DNA of 64,000 nt from the NCBI GenBank assembly GCA_014361295.1, contig JACIVX010000001.1, positions 631,924 to 695,923 of the forward strand. Reading direction: 5' to 3'. The translations under genes were made by a program, and so were the position numbers. Positions 51,239 to 59,664 of the stretch are shown in pieces. Every line of letters starts with the position of its first letter. Within the stretch, counting starts at the first letter, position 1. This stretch comes from Methanomassiliicoccales archaeon. GTDB lineage: Archaea; Thermoplasmatota; Thermoplasmata; Methanomassiliicoccales; JACIVX01. The notes beneath the pieces are model-generated. The model searched no databases and was not told the DNA's origin. It saw only the letters and a program-made list of their open reading frames with translations.

Positions 51239-52778
51239 CCAGGGCTGCTACGACCAGATCAACGAGGTCTTTGACCTTCCAATCTGGGAAGCCTCCCCAT
51301 TTTATGCTGTCTTCGAGATTCTGCTCACACCAGGGACAGCAACTGATGATCGCTTCCGCACCTGTTTCCCTGACCATCTCAAGCCTTCGGCTTCCGATCA
51401 TCGCCGCTAAATTAGGTCTCGCCGTTTTGACCCCGCCGCCAGATCCACAGCAGGCACTATTCTCTCTGATCCTGCTCATTTCAACGAATTTTATGCCAGG
51501 GATTGACTTGAGAACCTTTCTCGGCGGATCGAAAATTCCGCCAGCACGACCAAGATGACAAGGGTCGTGATAAGTCACGGTCATATCGTTGGCCGGCGAA
51601 TACTTCAAAGTAAGCCTCCCATTTCTTATAGCATTTCCCAGTATTTCAGATATGTGATAGACATCAATACCGTAGTCTCCGAACCATTCGCGGTAATCTT
51701 CTTTCCATGCCTTATAGCAGCCAGCACACGTTACAACAATTCGCTTTGCGCCAGCCTTTTTCATCGATTCGATATTCGCTTTAGCCATTTCCTTAAAAAG
51801 TTCAATTTCTCCGACCCTGAGAAGAGGAGATGAACAGCAACGTTCTTCCTTTCCAAGATAACCGATTTCTTCCCCAAGCGCCCTGAATATTCTTACAACG
51901 TTGACAGAGAGATTCGATCTGAGAAGCGACGGAGAACACCCTGCAAAAAACATCGTTTCCGATTTAGTTGGCAAATTGAAATCCTTAGCCCATCTGACCC
52001 GTTGTCCACGGGGGACTGTCCAGGGGTTCCAATAATTGCGTATCGATGCGATTGCGACCTTGTGAGGCGGTAGGGGAGCGAGTCCTTTCTGCATCGCCAT
52101 CGCACGCAATTTTTCAACAGCTTTCTCTGGAATTTTAATTTCTTGAGGGCAGACGGCCCAACAATTCTTGCATGTCGTGCAGTGATACATCCCCTCAACG
52201 AGCGCGATACTGACTCTGTCCAGGATATCCCTCTTATCCAACGATAATTCGGCAAGCTTTCTCATTGAAATTGGACCGGCATACTCATTCCATATTTCGG
52301 CGATAACTGGACATATAGAAACGCACGCCCAACACTCGATGCAACTTCTCAGCTCCTTGATCGGTTCGATGTCCTCCGGCATGATGATCTCTGGCCTTTT
52401 TGGTTTGGAGGCCCTCTCAGTATAAGGTCTCAGCGTGAGAAATCTCCGATATCCTTTTTCAAGATCAACCACAAGGTCCTTGATCACTGGGAAAAAACGG
52501 AGTGGCTCTATTGTGATTTCCGTTGTCCCAACAGGTATTTCTGTCTTACAGGCCGGCGCAGGTTTCCCGTTGATCATGACAGTACATGATCCGCATTGGC
52601 TCGCCCTGCAAACCCATCTGTATGCCAGTGATCCGTCATAGAACTCGTGAATGTAATTTAACGCATCTAGAACCCTCATCTTTTCGACATAAGGCACCTC
52701 GTAGGTTTCGTAGTGAGGCGAGTCGTCCAGATCAGGATCGTATCTGAAAATGCGAAGTCTGATGGTCTTTTCAGCCAT
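51225..52778 (-). CDS. tfrB: Fumarate reductase iron-sulfur subunit with CCG domains (TfrB-like)
   Basis: About 517 residues. Residues 1-100 are the plant-type [2Fe-2S] domain with CRASQCGSC and a later Cys (PAPAC). Two 4Fe-4S motifs follow, CIECWACVSICP and CTTCKNCWAVCP. The C-terminal half has HdrD-like CCG repeats (FAGCSPSLL, RCCSSPLL, TCAGCYKAW, HDPCHLGRA, ACCGSGGGVKT, CCPWCEQNL). This layout is that of TfrB, which in methanogens oxidises two thiols (CoM, CoB) and passes electrons to fumarate. Related Sdh proteins in other archaea also have CCG domains, so the electron donor is uncertain. The ATG at 52778 has GGAGG 8 nt upstream and overlaps tfrA. Confidence 0.85.
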   Translation of the reverse strand: MAEKTIRLRIFRYDPDLDDSPHYETYEVPYVEKMRVLDALNYIHEFYDGSLAYRWVCRASQCGSCTVMINGKPAPACKTEIPVGTTEITIEPLRFFPVIKDLVVDLEKGYRRFLTLRPYTERASKPKRPEIIMPEDIEPIKELRSCIECWACVSICPVIAEIWNEYAGPISMRKLAELSLDKRDILDRVSIALVEGMYHCTTCKNCWAVCPQEIKIPEKAVEKLRAMAMQKGLAPLPPHKVAIASIRNYWNPWTVPRGQRVRWAKDFNLPTKSETMFFAGCSPSLLRSNLSVNVVRIFRALGEEIGYLGKEERCCSSPLLRVGEIELFKEMAKANIESMKKAGAKRIVVTCAGCYKAWKEDYREWFGDYGIDVYHISEILGNAIRNGRLTLKYSPANDMTVTYHDPCHLGRAGGIFDPPRKVLKSIPGIKFVEMSRIRENSACCGSGGGVKTARPNLAAMIGSRRLEMVRETGAEAIISCCPWCEQNLEDSIKWGGFPDWKVKDLVDLVVAALVVGE

Positions 52779-54501
52779 CGGTCCCGCCTCCGATGGCATC
52801 TGGCTTGAGTTTTGTCAAAACTACAGGGGTAGGATAGACGATCATCATGCCATTTTCTCCCTTTCTTACGTTGATATTGACAAGCCAGTTTAGATCATCT
52901 CGCTTAGGAAAATCAGATCTATAATGCGCTCCTCTGCTTTCTTTCCTGAAGAGTGCAGATCGAATGATTGCCTCGCAGGTCAACAACATATGAGGCAGAA
53001 CGATCGCATCATACCATTCAAGGTTATATTTCTTTGACCCAGCAACTCCGATTCTCGATATTTCCTCCCTCAACCTTTCGATTTCACTGAGTGCGAATTC
53101 GAGCTTATCACCATCACGGACAATTCCAACATATTTCCACATAATCTCTCGGATTTCTTCTTTCAATAACTGAGGTTTCTTGCCAGGCCGGAAAAGAGAG
53201 TCCAGTCTTGTGACTTCTTCATCCACCTGATCTTTCACTATAATGGGTTTAGATGATTTCCTAGCGTAAAGCGCCGTGAACATTCCAGCCCTCGCACCAA
53301 AAACCTGAGTTTCGGCCAATGCATTACCACCGAGTCTATTCCCACCATGCACACCAGCTTCAGCCTCACCAGCAGGATAAAGTCCCTCTACTGTCGTAGA
53401 ACGATTGTCCTCCTCTCTTATCTTGATACCTCCCATGAAGTGATGTGCCGTGGGCGCAACTTCCATCGGCGCTTTAGTGATATCAACATCAGCAAAATTC
53501 TTGAATTGTTTTACCATCCGCGGCAACTTTTTTCTGATATATCCAGGGTCTTTGTGCGAAATATCAAGATAGACGCCACCCCTGGAAGTTCCGCGACCTG
53601 CTTGTATTTCTGAATAAATACTCCGTGCAACGACATCCCGCGGGGAAAGCTCCATCTGAGTGGGGTTGTATCTTGCCATAAATCTCTCCCCGAGAGCGTT
53701 GATCAAAATTCCCCCCTCGCCCCTGACGGCTTCGGTCACTAAGATTCCTCTAGCAGACTCGGGATAGATCATTCCCGTGGGATGGAACTGCACTTGTTCC
53801 ATATCCATTAGCTCAGCCCCGATATCATAGGCCATCGAGTAACCATCTCCAGTCGCTTCATCGGGATTCGATGTGACTTTATAAACTCTACATCCGCCAC
53901 CAGTTGCCAGAACCGTTGCTTTCGATTTGAATACAAGATAATGACCAGTTTTCATCTCAATGCCAAAGGCGCCGACGCATCTCCTATCATTATTCAGTAA
54001 ACGTGTTATCATGACCTCATCCATATGTCGGATACCACGCCTGCGAGTTTCTTCGACAAGTGCCATGAGCATCTCATGACCTGTCTCATCACCAAGGTAG
54101 CAGGTTCTCGGATGACTCTGTCCGCCGAAGGGTCGCTGGGCGATTTTCCCTTCTGGCGTACGATCGAAAACTGCGCCGTATTCTTCGAGATCAAAAATTC
54201 TATCAGGAATTTCTTTGACAAGAATCTCAACAAGCTTCTGGTTGTTGAGAAATGCACCCTCAACAACCGTGTCCCTGAAATGCTCATCAATCGAATCAGT
54301 GGGATCCTTATTACCTAACGCTGCGTTAATACCGCCTTCTGCCATGACGGTGTGAGCCTTTCCGGGAAGAGTTCTAGATACAATGAGGACGTCTACGTTA
54401 TATTTACTCGCTTCGATTGCCGCGCGAAGGCCAGCTCCACCGTTACCGATGACGAGGACATCCGTTTCGATCGTTCTATATGCAGCGGGCATTCCCATCA
54501 C
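52771..54501 (-). CDS. tfrA: Fumarate reductase / succinate dehydrogenase flavoprotein subunit (TfrA-like)
   Basis: 576 residues. The FAD Rossmann motif is VLVIGNGGAGLRAAIEA. H50 in PGKAHTVMAEGG is the position that covalently binds FAD. Substrate-site segments include FHPTGMIYPESARGILVTEAVRGEGG and TAHHFMGGIKI, and the GGNRLGGNALAETQVFGARAG motif closes the FAD domain. With TfrB it would interconvert fumarate and succinate in the cytoplasm; no membrane anchor subunit gene is next to it. A TATA-like ATATTTAATT about 30 nt upstream indicates a very short leader. Starts at GTG 54501 or ATG 54498/54492 are possible. Confidence 0.9.
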   Translation of the reverse strand: MMGMPAAYRTIETDVLVIGNGGAGLRAAIEASKYNVDVLIVSRTLPGKAHTVMAEGGINAALGNKDPTDSIDEHFRDTVVEGAFLNNQKLVEILVKEIPDRIFDLEEYGAVFDRTPEGKIAQRPFGGQSHPRTCYLGDETGHEMLMALVEETRRRGIRHMDEVMITRLLNNDRRCVGAFGIEMKTGHYLVFKSKATVLATGGGCRVYKVTSNPDEATGDGYSMAYDIGAELMDMEQVQFHPTGMIYPESARGILVTEAVRGEGGILINALGERFMARYNPTQMELSPRDVVARSIYSEIQAGRGTSRGGVYLDISHKDPGYIRKKLPRMVKQFKNFADVDITKAPMEVAPTAHHFMGGIKIREEDNRSTTVEGLYPAGEAEAGVHGGNRLGGNALAETQVFGARAGMFTALYARKSSKPIIVKDQVDEEVTRLDSLFRPGKKPQLLKEEIREIMWKYVGIVRDGDKLEFALSEIERLREEISRIGVAGSKKYNLEWYDAIVLPHMLLTCEAIIRSALFRKESRGAHYRSDFPKRDDLNWLVNINVRKGENGMMIVYPTPVVLTKLKPDAIGGGTDG

Positions 54502-54899
54502 AACGAAAAGGGCTTAGGATAAACCCCAATTAAATATTCTTGCAAAAAAGTAAATAAATTAATTCTTGAGGATTAGAAGACAAGGATCTTTGGAGACTAT
54601 TACATTCATCATTACTGCACCATGAAGTGGTTTCATGCAACACTAGAACGAAGCTCAAAATTAGACGATAAACCTGAAAAGAAGGGTCTTTAAATCATTT
54701 TCATGGGGTTCAGTTTCAATGGAAAATTCTCTAAGAGAATGATTAAAATCAATGAAACCAAATCATATTCATGACGACGGTCTGCGTCACATCAAGAAGC
54801 GAAAGTCTTGAGCCACCGTTTGAACCCGAATTTCTGTTCATATGTTTTTTCCTGATAAGCAATGAAAAACAAAGAAATAATGGAAAATTCTGAAAAATA

Positions 54900-55125
54900 T
54901 TGAGTTCATTAATGAAGCTGCTGGACTGAAAGCCGTGCGCTCTGACTGAAAGCCGTGCGCTCTAATTGAGGAGAAGGTTGAGATCGCCGTGACAGACTCA
55001 ATAGGGCCTGCTGCGACGAGAGAATTAAACAATGCAGGCATCAAATTAAAAGTGATCCTACAAGCGGCGACGGTTTGAAGGCACTTGAACATCTGGAATG
55101 AGATGAAACGGTGGCGGGAATGACC
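54900..55125 (+). pseudogene. Decayed NifX/NifB-like (dinitrogenase Fe-Mo cofactor family) remnant
   Basis: The plus strand reads EFINEAAGLKAVR, then after a TGA within the tandem duplication LIEEKVEIAVTDSIGPAATR and ELNNAGIKLKVIL. A shift of frame then gives SGDGLKALEHLE before a stop at about 55102. The pieces together resemble the C-terminal half of the NifX-like domain (pattern: ..GIGPRA...L..AGI.....G....AL). At least one nonsense codon and one frameshift are needed, and no start or N-terminal half is present. The family assignment is tentative; the decay itself is clear from the sequence. Confidence 0.45.
54924..54963 (+). repeat. Perfect 20-bp tandem duplication
   Basis: GACTGAAAGCCGTGCGCTCT occurs twice back to back (54924-54943 and 54944-54963). 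It lies inside the decayed reading frame and adds a TGA stop in the frame that joins the two halves, so it is probably one of the inactivating changes. Confidence 0.9.
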
Positions 55126-55522
55126 CATTCCTAATTGTAGCCCTGACTCCTTATTTGCTGAACCTCAACATCAAAATAAATTTTCAGCCGAAGAAGATTC
55201 GGAATCTACGAGCGGAACCACATTACAACCATCAATAAACGCCACGCGATATCCTTCCTCTTATTGATCTCAAAACCATTTGAAAACGATAAGTGTCGCA
55301 AACGTTGAATTGAATTCAGCTTGATTAAATCTTTTCGATTAAACAGGAAACTTATGATAGAAGCTTGCTGAAGAGACCCAAGTTCCGTAACTGAATTCTA
55401 GTGCTGGTTTTGATTTCGCAGAAATCATGAGGAAATAATCGATCAAAAAATCAGTAAAGATAGTGGAACTAAAAATTGTTTCAAGACACGAAGATGCAAA
55501 ATATACTTCAAATATGTGAAAG

Positions 55523-55633
55523 TGCGAGGGGCCGGATTTGAACCGGCGAACCTCTTCAGGAACAGATCTTGAGTCTGTCGCCATTGGTCGATGATTTCTG
55601 ATTTCATCATTGACCAGGCTTGGCTACCCTCGC
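55523..55633 (-). tRNA. tRNA-Leu (anticodon CAA) with a D-loop intron
   Basis: On the minus strand the acceptor arms GCGAGGG and CCCTCGC pair perfectly. The anticodon arm is ACAGA-CTCAAGA-TCTGT (anticodon CAA, reads TTG), the long variable arm is CCT-GAAG-AGG and the T arm is GCCGG-TTCAAAT-CCGGC. The discriminator is A and CCA is not encoded. The gene is 26 nt longer than expected, and the extra bases fall in the D-loop and form a bulge-helix-bulge. Removing them leaves an 85-nt leucine tRNA with a normal D-loop (AAGCCTGGTCAAT). A TATA-like TTTAATTAGG lies near 55663-55672. Confidence 0.93.
55584..55609 (-). other. 26-nt tRNA intron in the D-loop, canonical bulge-helix-bulge
   Basis: The exon segment GGTC pairs with GACC near the intron's 3' end, a 4-bp central helix. 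Each strand of it is followed by a 3-nt bulge AAT. The intron stem GATGA/TCATC closes the inner side, and GCC/GGC of the D-arm closes the outer side. Cutting after the second base of each bulge (AA^T) removes exactly 26 nt (T GATGA ... GACC AA). Confidence 0.85.
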
Positions 55634-55978
55634 ACTACGAATTCTCCTAAACAACAGGTTCCTAATTAAACCTTATTCGCAATAAAAAGTTTAGTCTCAT
55701 ATACCAGGTCTCGTAATTGAAAGAACTTATTGAACGGGATCACTATCGCAAAGATGCGAGGTTATATACGAAAAAAATAGTAATAGAAAATCTACACCTG
55801 GCTAGTAAATTTGCCATGCGATATCGGCAGATACTGAATTGGACGCATGACAATTTTTCTAATTTCTTTTCTCTTCTTTGCTCTAGCCAACAATTTAATT
55901 GCTGATTTCATATCAACAATCGCCGATATCCACATGTTCGACTTTGGATATTTATACATGGATTGATATCACTGCCCA
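55634..55978. other. Intergenic region, about 345 nt
   Basis: This region holds the probable tRNA-Leu promoter on the minus strand (near 55663-55672) and the aminotransferase promoter on the plus strand: a TATA box GATATTTATAC at about 55948-55957, 26 nt before the GTG start. An open frame at 55717-55905 has no recognisable feature. Nothing else is visible. Confidence 0.5.
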
Positions 55979-57301
55979 GTGAAATCCTTGACTGATCATC
56001 GTCTTTCGAAGTTGATCAACGCTATGTTAACAAGGCCGTCAGCCATCCGATCGATGATGAAATTAGCCGATGAAAGAAACATCCGAAAAATGGGACTCGA
56101 TCCAAGGGATGTCATATCATTTGGCGGCGGTTGGGTCGGACATCATGCACCTGACCGTTTGCGAGAGATTTATGCAGATATATGCCTAGATCGGGAAAAA
56201 TTTCATCGCGCAGGAGGCTATCCGCCAATTCCTGGCATACCAGAATGCAGAAGAGCGTTAGCTCATATGGACGAATTTCTTTTTGGCGTTAAGGCAAGTG
56301 AGGCCAATATTCATGTTGGCGCATCCTCCACTGAGCTTACTTATGACCTCTTACGTGTGCTCGCCGATCCCCATGATAACATCCTCTTGCTCGACCCTAC
56401 ATATGTTAATTATCATGGTCAACTCGTTCTTGCTTTGACGGATTGGACAGGAAATCAATCTTGCAACAATGGCAAGTCCCATGTTCCCGATGCAAGAATC
56501 ATACATCTAAGGGTCTTCGATCCAGTTCTGTGGGAATACTTCCCCGATGTTGATCATGCAATTACTGAGCTCGAGAGGATTTTCAAAATCTATAGGCCAA
56601 AGGTCATGATGCTTGCAAGCCCCGACAATCCAACTGGTCAAATCATCCCACAAAAATTCATGGAGGCGGCGCTGGAAATCTGTCAGAACAATGGATCATA
56701 CCTTGTGATTGATTATGCATATAAATGGCAGTATTTCGTTGAAACCCTCCCCGATTATTTTTCTTGGTCCCCAGAGGAATACGAGAATTTAGTCCTCATT
56801 TATTCAGCATCAAAATGGTCGAGAGCTCTTGGTCGTCGGTTGGGTTGGATCTGCGCGCCGAGAAAGATCGTTGAAGCGATGGAAACGATGCTTGCTTATT
56901 CAATTCTTTGTGGCGATCATTTTCATCAACTCGCCATGGCGATTTATCTCGAGGAATCGATTGCCGATAGAAGTCTTAAGGCATATGTGGATATGTGGAA
57001 TAAAAGATACAAGAATGCTGCGAAGGTTACTGTGGAAACGATCGATGAGTACTGCGGATGTAGGAGATTGGTTCCGCAGGGTGCTTTATACACAGTTATG
57101 GATCTCGGTGACACGGCGGAGCCGTTGGTCCACGAGATCCTGAAAAACACAGGCGTTCTTTTCATACCCGGGATCGGATTCGGCAAGTCGCTTATCAATG
57201 GAGTTCGTGTGTCCTATGGCCCACTTGTCGAAACACCAGAAAAGATCAGAGAAGGACTGCAGCGCGCTGGGGAATATCTCAACAGCAGAAAAAAGAAGTA
57301 A
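55979..57301 (+). CDS. Class I/II PLP-dependent aminotransferase
   Basis: 440-residue fold-type I aminotransferase. PLP-site residues: GASSTELTYDLL (phosphate contact, about 114-125), ASPDNPTGQI (Asn about 217), VIDYAYKW (Asp about 245) and the Schiff-base Lys K279 in YSASKWSRALGRRLGW. RVSYGPL near the C-terminus carries the substrate carboxylate Arg. The amino-acid specificity cannot be read from sequence. Translation starts at GTG 55979, 26 nt after the TATA-box centre, so the message is probably leaderless with a GTG start. It is convergent with map, with only 6 nt between the stops. Confidence 0.85.
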   Translation: MKSLTDHRLSKLINAMLTRPSAIRSMMKLADERNIRKMGLDPRDVISFGGGWVGHHAPDRLREIYADICLDREKFHRAGGYPPIPGIPECRRALAHMDEFLFGVKASEANIHVGASSTELTYDLLRVLADPHDNILLLDPTYVNYHGQLVLALTDWTGNQSCNNGKSHVPDARIIHLRVFDPVLWEYFPDVDHAITELERIFKIYRPKVMMLASPDNPTGQIIPQKFMEAALEICQNNGSYLVIDYAYKWQYFVETLPDYFSWSPEEYENLVLIYSASKWSRALGRRLGWICAPRKIVEAMETMLAYSILCGDHFHQLAMAIYLEESIADRSLKAYVDMWNKRYKNAAKVTVETIDEYCGCRRLVPQGALYTVMDLGDTAEPLVHEILKNTGVLFIPGIGFGKSLINGVRVSYGPLVETPEKIREGLQRAGEYLNSRKKK

Positions 57302-57307
57302 CATCAT

Positions 57308-58213
57308 TTACAGATTTCTTCTTATGATCGTCGTGATTTCGCTTTTTGAGTCGTGAACGATAACAGTGTGTTCAGCCTGACTGACGATTCCCCCTTTGAT
57401 TTCATTCAGCATCGGATAACTTGAAATCAAGCCATGCCTGTGAAGCGTCCTAATCATAGCAGAGGCGTTTCTATCGATTTCATAACACCATCTCTCGCAG
57501 AAAGGAAGGGTATTGAATCGCTCGCGAACTTGCCTGAAGAACTCAATGGCTTTCTCGTCCTTCATCGGTCTTTCTGCGAGCACCCTGTAGATGTTTCCAG
57601 GCTTGCCACTTTTCACCTCTCCAATTCCGTCAGTTGCAAATGGCTCGATCGCAAGCACCATATCATTGCGGATTTTTGCGGGTATCCCGTCATCAATATT
57701 CGGAATGCTAAGTCCAGCGTGCAAATTGTACTGAGTCATACTGTGACCTGTTAGGTTGACAACAGGACGGAATCCTGCGTCTTTGATCGTACGTTCAATC
57801 GCCCCACCAATCGTACTGGCAGAAACTCCATCACCAACAATATCAAGGGCAATACGCAACGCTTCATCGGCAGCGCGAATTAGATTATCGCGCTTCCGCG
57901 TTTTGATTTCAACCGTCGCCGCTGTATCACCGATATATCCATCAACATGGGCTCCAACATCAATCTTAACGACATCTCCTTTCCTGAAACGCTTGTCATC
58001 ATTGGAGCTCGGTGTGTAGTGAGCTGCTACCTCATTCACGCTGATGTTGACAGGGAAAGCTGGCTTAGCACCTTTCCTAATGATGAATTCTTCCACCTCG
58101 ACTGCAACATCAAGATAACGAACGCCCTCATCGATCAAATCAATACCTAATTGACGTGCTTCTCCGGCGATGGCACCAGCTTTCTTTAAGCACTGAAGTG
58201 CGTATTCATTCAT
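57308..58213 (-). CDS. map: Methionine aminopeptidase, type II
   Basis: 301 residues. Metal ligands of the pita-bread fold are visible: VVKIDVGAHVDGYIGDTAATV (two Asp), NLTGHSMTQYNLHAG (His), and the two Glu in VLAIEPFATDG and QAEHTVIVHD. The helical insert before the last Glu marks type II. It removes the initiator methionine from new proteins. Its start overlaps the YrdC-family stop by 8 nt, forming a map-sua5-MBL operon on the minus strand. Confidence 0.94.
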   Translation of the reverse strand: MNEYALQCLKKAGAIAGEARQLGIDLIDEGVRYLDVAVEVEEFIIRKGAKPAFPVNISVNEVAAHYTPSSNDDKRFRKGDVVKIDVGAHVDGYIGDTAATVEIKTRKRDNLIRAADEALRIALDIVGDGVSASTIGGAIERTIKDAGFRPVVNLTGHSMTQYNLHAGLSIPNIDDGIPAKIRNDMVLAIEPFATDGIGEVKSGKPGNIYRVLAERPMKDEKAIEFFRQVRERFNTLPFCERWCYEIDRNASAMIRTLHRHGLISSYPMLNEIKGGIVSQAEHTVIVHDSKSEITTIIRRNL

Positions 58214-58847
58214 CGAGCGCCGCCTCTATCGCCTCACGCGGAATTGCACCTTGTCGGATAATTTCTATGCTGTTCTCAGTGACCTGGACGATCGTCGACG
58301 GTTTTCCAACACGACATGGGCCACAATCGATGCAATAATCGACTTCGTTCCCGATATCGGCGATCGCCATTTGAGCCGTCGTTGGGTTAGGTCGCGAGTG
58401 AAGATTGGCGCTGGTTGAAATGATTGGACCACATTGTTCGATCAGACGGAGCGCTAGAGGGTGATCCGGGATACGAATTCCTATTTCAGGCGATGCAGAT
58501 GTCAATATGTCTGGAATGTTCCCTTTTTTCATCACGAGAATCGTTATCGGTCCTGGCGTGAATTTTGAAATGAGCTTTCTTGATTTGTTGTCGAGCACCG
58601 CGAGCTCCTCTAGCATATTCACATCACGTACTGCTATCGACAATGGCATATCAAATGGTCTTCTCTTTACCATGTAAACTTTCTTGACTGCAGACTCGTC
58701 AAAAGGGTTCGCACCCAATCCATACAAAGTTTCCGTTGGATAGATCACGAGCTTCCCTTGTTTCACACTATCCGCTATTTCTTTGATTTTCGAATCTGGC
58801 AAATCACATACGAGGCAATTTTTCTTTTTGCACGATATCAGCTCCAT
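58206..58847 (-). CDS. YrdC-domain protein, probable threonylcarbamoyl-AMP synthase
   Basis: 213 residues, one YrdC/Sua5 domain: VIYPTETLYGLGANPFDESAVKKVYMVKRRPFDMPLSI (binding site for threonine, bicarbonate and ATP), PGPITILVMKKG, and PIISTSANLHSRPNPTT. It makes threonylcarbamoyl-AMP for the t6A modification of tRNAs that read ANN codons. The C-terminal Sua5 domain is absent, so it is YrdC-like in size. An N-terminal Cys set (KKKNCLVC) is unusual. It abuts the MBL gene stop and overlaps map. Confidence 0.88.
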   Translation of the reverse strand: MELISCKKKNCLVCDLPDSKIKEIADSVKQGKLVIYPTETLYGLGANPFDESAVKKVYMVKRRPFDMPLSIAVRDVNMLEELAVLDNKSRKLISKFTPGPITILVMKKGNIPDILTSASPEIGIRIPDHPLALRLIEQCGPIISTSANLHSRPNPTTAQMAIADIGNEVDYCIDCGPCRVGKPSTIVQVTENSIEIIRQGAIPREAIEAALDE

Positions 58848-59531
58848 TCAGACCTCTCCCAAACATCTCAGCGCACTCAGAATCTGATGCTTTGCATCTC
58901 CCAATGAAAAAGGACCATGACCGGGGTAAAGATTAACCGCATCAAGACTGAGGAGGCGATGAAGAGATTTCACCAATTCATCGTAATCACCAGAAGGAAG
59001 ATCCCATCGTCCGACGCTCCCGACAAAAACAGTATCTCCACAGATCAGAGATCCCGTTATATCATCAAAAAGGACGATGCTTCCAGCGGTATGCCCAGGT
59101 GTATGGTAAACCCTGAATTCATGATCGCCACTCGAAAACACATCACCTTCTCGAATTGATTTCACATCGATCGGTTCAGTCTTGATACCACCCAATTCCG
59201 AAAGAGTTGCCCACCCGTCACCTTCTCGCAACGGAGGAGCGTCCAAATTATGAATGTACACTTCCGCTCCAAATTCCTTCATCAGAAATCGCGCGCCTCC
59301 GATGTGATCATAGTGTCGATGTGTTAGAACAATTCGACCGATTTTCTGAGGAGAAATGACTCGTGAAATTTGATCGATAACTTGTCTTATGTGAATACCT
59401 GTGCCAGTATCAACAATGAATGGATCATTGCCTGTAACCACATAAATATTTGAATCCAGTCCTACTCCTGGCAGGCAATGAACGCTCATTTCAAGATTCT
59501 GAAGCTTGATGCAATATTTAATTTCTTTCAT
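58848..59531 (-). CDS. MBL-fold metallohydrolase (glyoxalase II-like)
   Basis: 227 residues with the metallo-beta-lactamase motif THRHYDHIGG (HxHxDH, about residues 72-77), GHTAGSI with the next His, GDTVFVGSVGRWDLPSGD (bridging Asp) and a final His in LYPGHGP. The pattern with SVGRxDLPxGD is that of glyoxalase II-like or persulfide dioxygenase-like enzymes acting on thioesters or polysulfides. The exact substrate is unknown. It ends exactly where the YrdC gene begins, as first gene of the MBL-yrdC-map unit. Confidence 0.88.
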   Translation of the reverse strand: MKEIKYCIKLQNLEMSVHCLPGVGLDSNIYVVTGNDPFIVDTGTGIHIRQVIDQISRVISPQKIGRIVLTHRHYDHIGGARFLMKEFGAEVYIHNLDAPPLREGDGWATLSELGGIKTEPIDVKSIREGDVFSSGDHEFRVYHTPGHTAGSIVLFDDITGSLICGDTVFVGSVGRWDLPSGDYDELVKSLHRLLSLDAVNLYPGHGPFSLGDAKHQILSALRCLGEV

Positions 59532-59664
59532 AAACCCGCCGTTGCTCGAATTCTAAGAAAAATGATGACCATCGATTTTCTTAGATACTTTTGATAACAA
59601 CATAAAAAACATGGCGTGAACAATGCAAATATATATTTCACTTGATTTGAGGATCGGTGGAAGA

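Larger units (their letters stand above)
54502..55522. other. About 1 kb of non-coding, partly decayed sequence
   Basis: No intact gene is visible between tfrA and tRNA-Leu. The left part is AT-rich with the tfrA promoter at its edge. The middle holds a frameshifted gene remnant and a 20-bp tandem duplication (see separate entries). The motif AATGGAAAATTCT occurs twice, near 54717 and 54879. Stop codons are dense in all frames of the right part (55130-55520). This looks like a gene in decay rather than a regulatory region. Confidence 0.5.

Noticed and set aside
54838-55128. 96-codon minus-strand ORF
   Set aside because: It is antisense to the decayed NifX-like remnant, and its composition is that of a shadow frame.
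55717-55905. 62-codon ORF between tRNA-Leu and the aminotransferase
   Set aside because: Its composition looks random and the adjacent region carries promoters; no family is recognisable.
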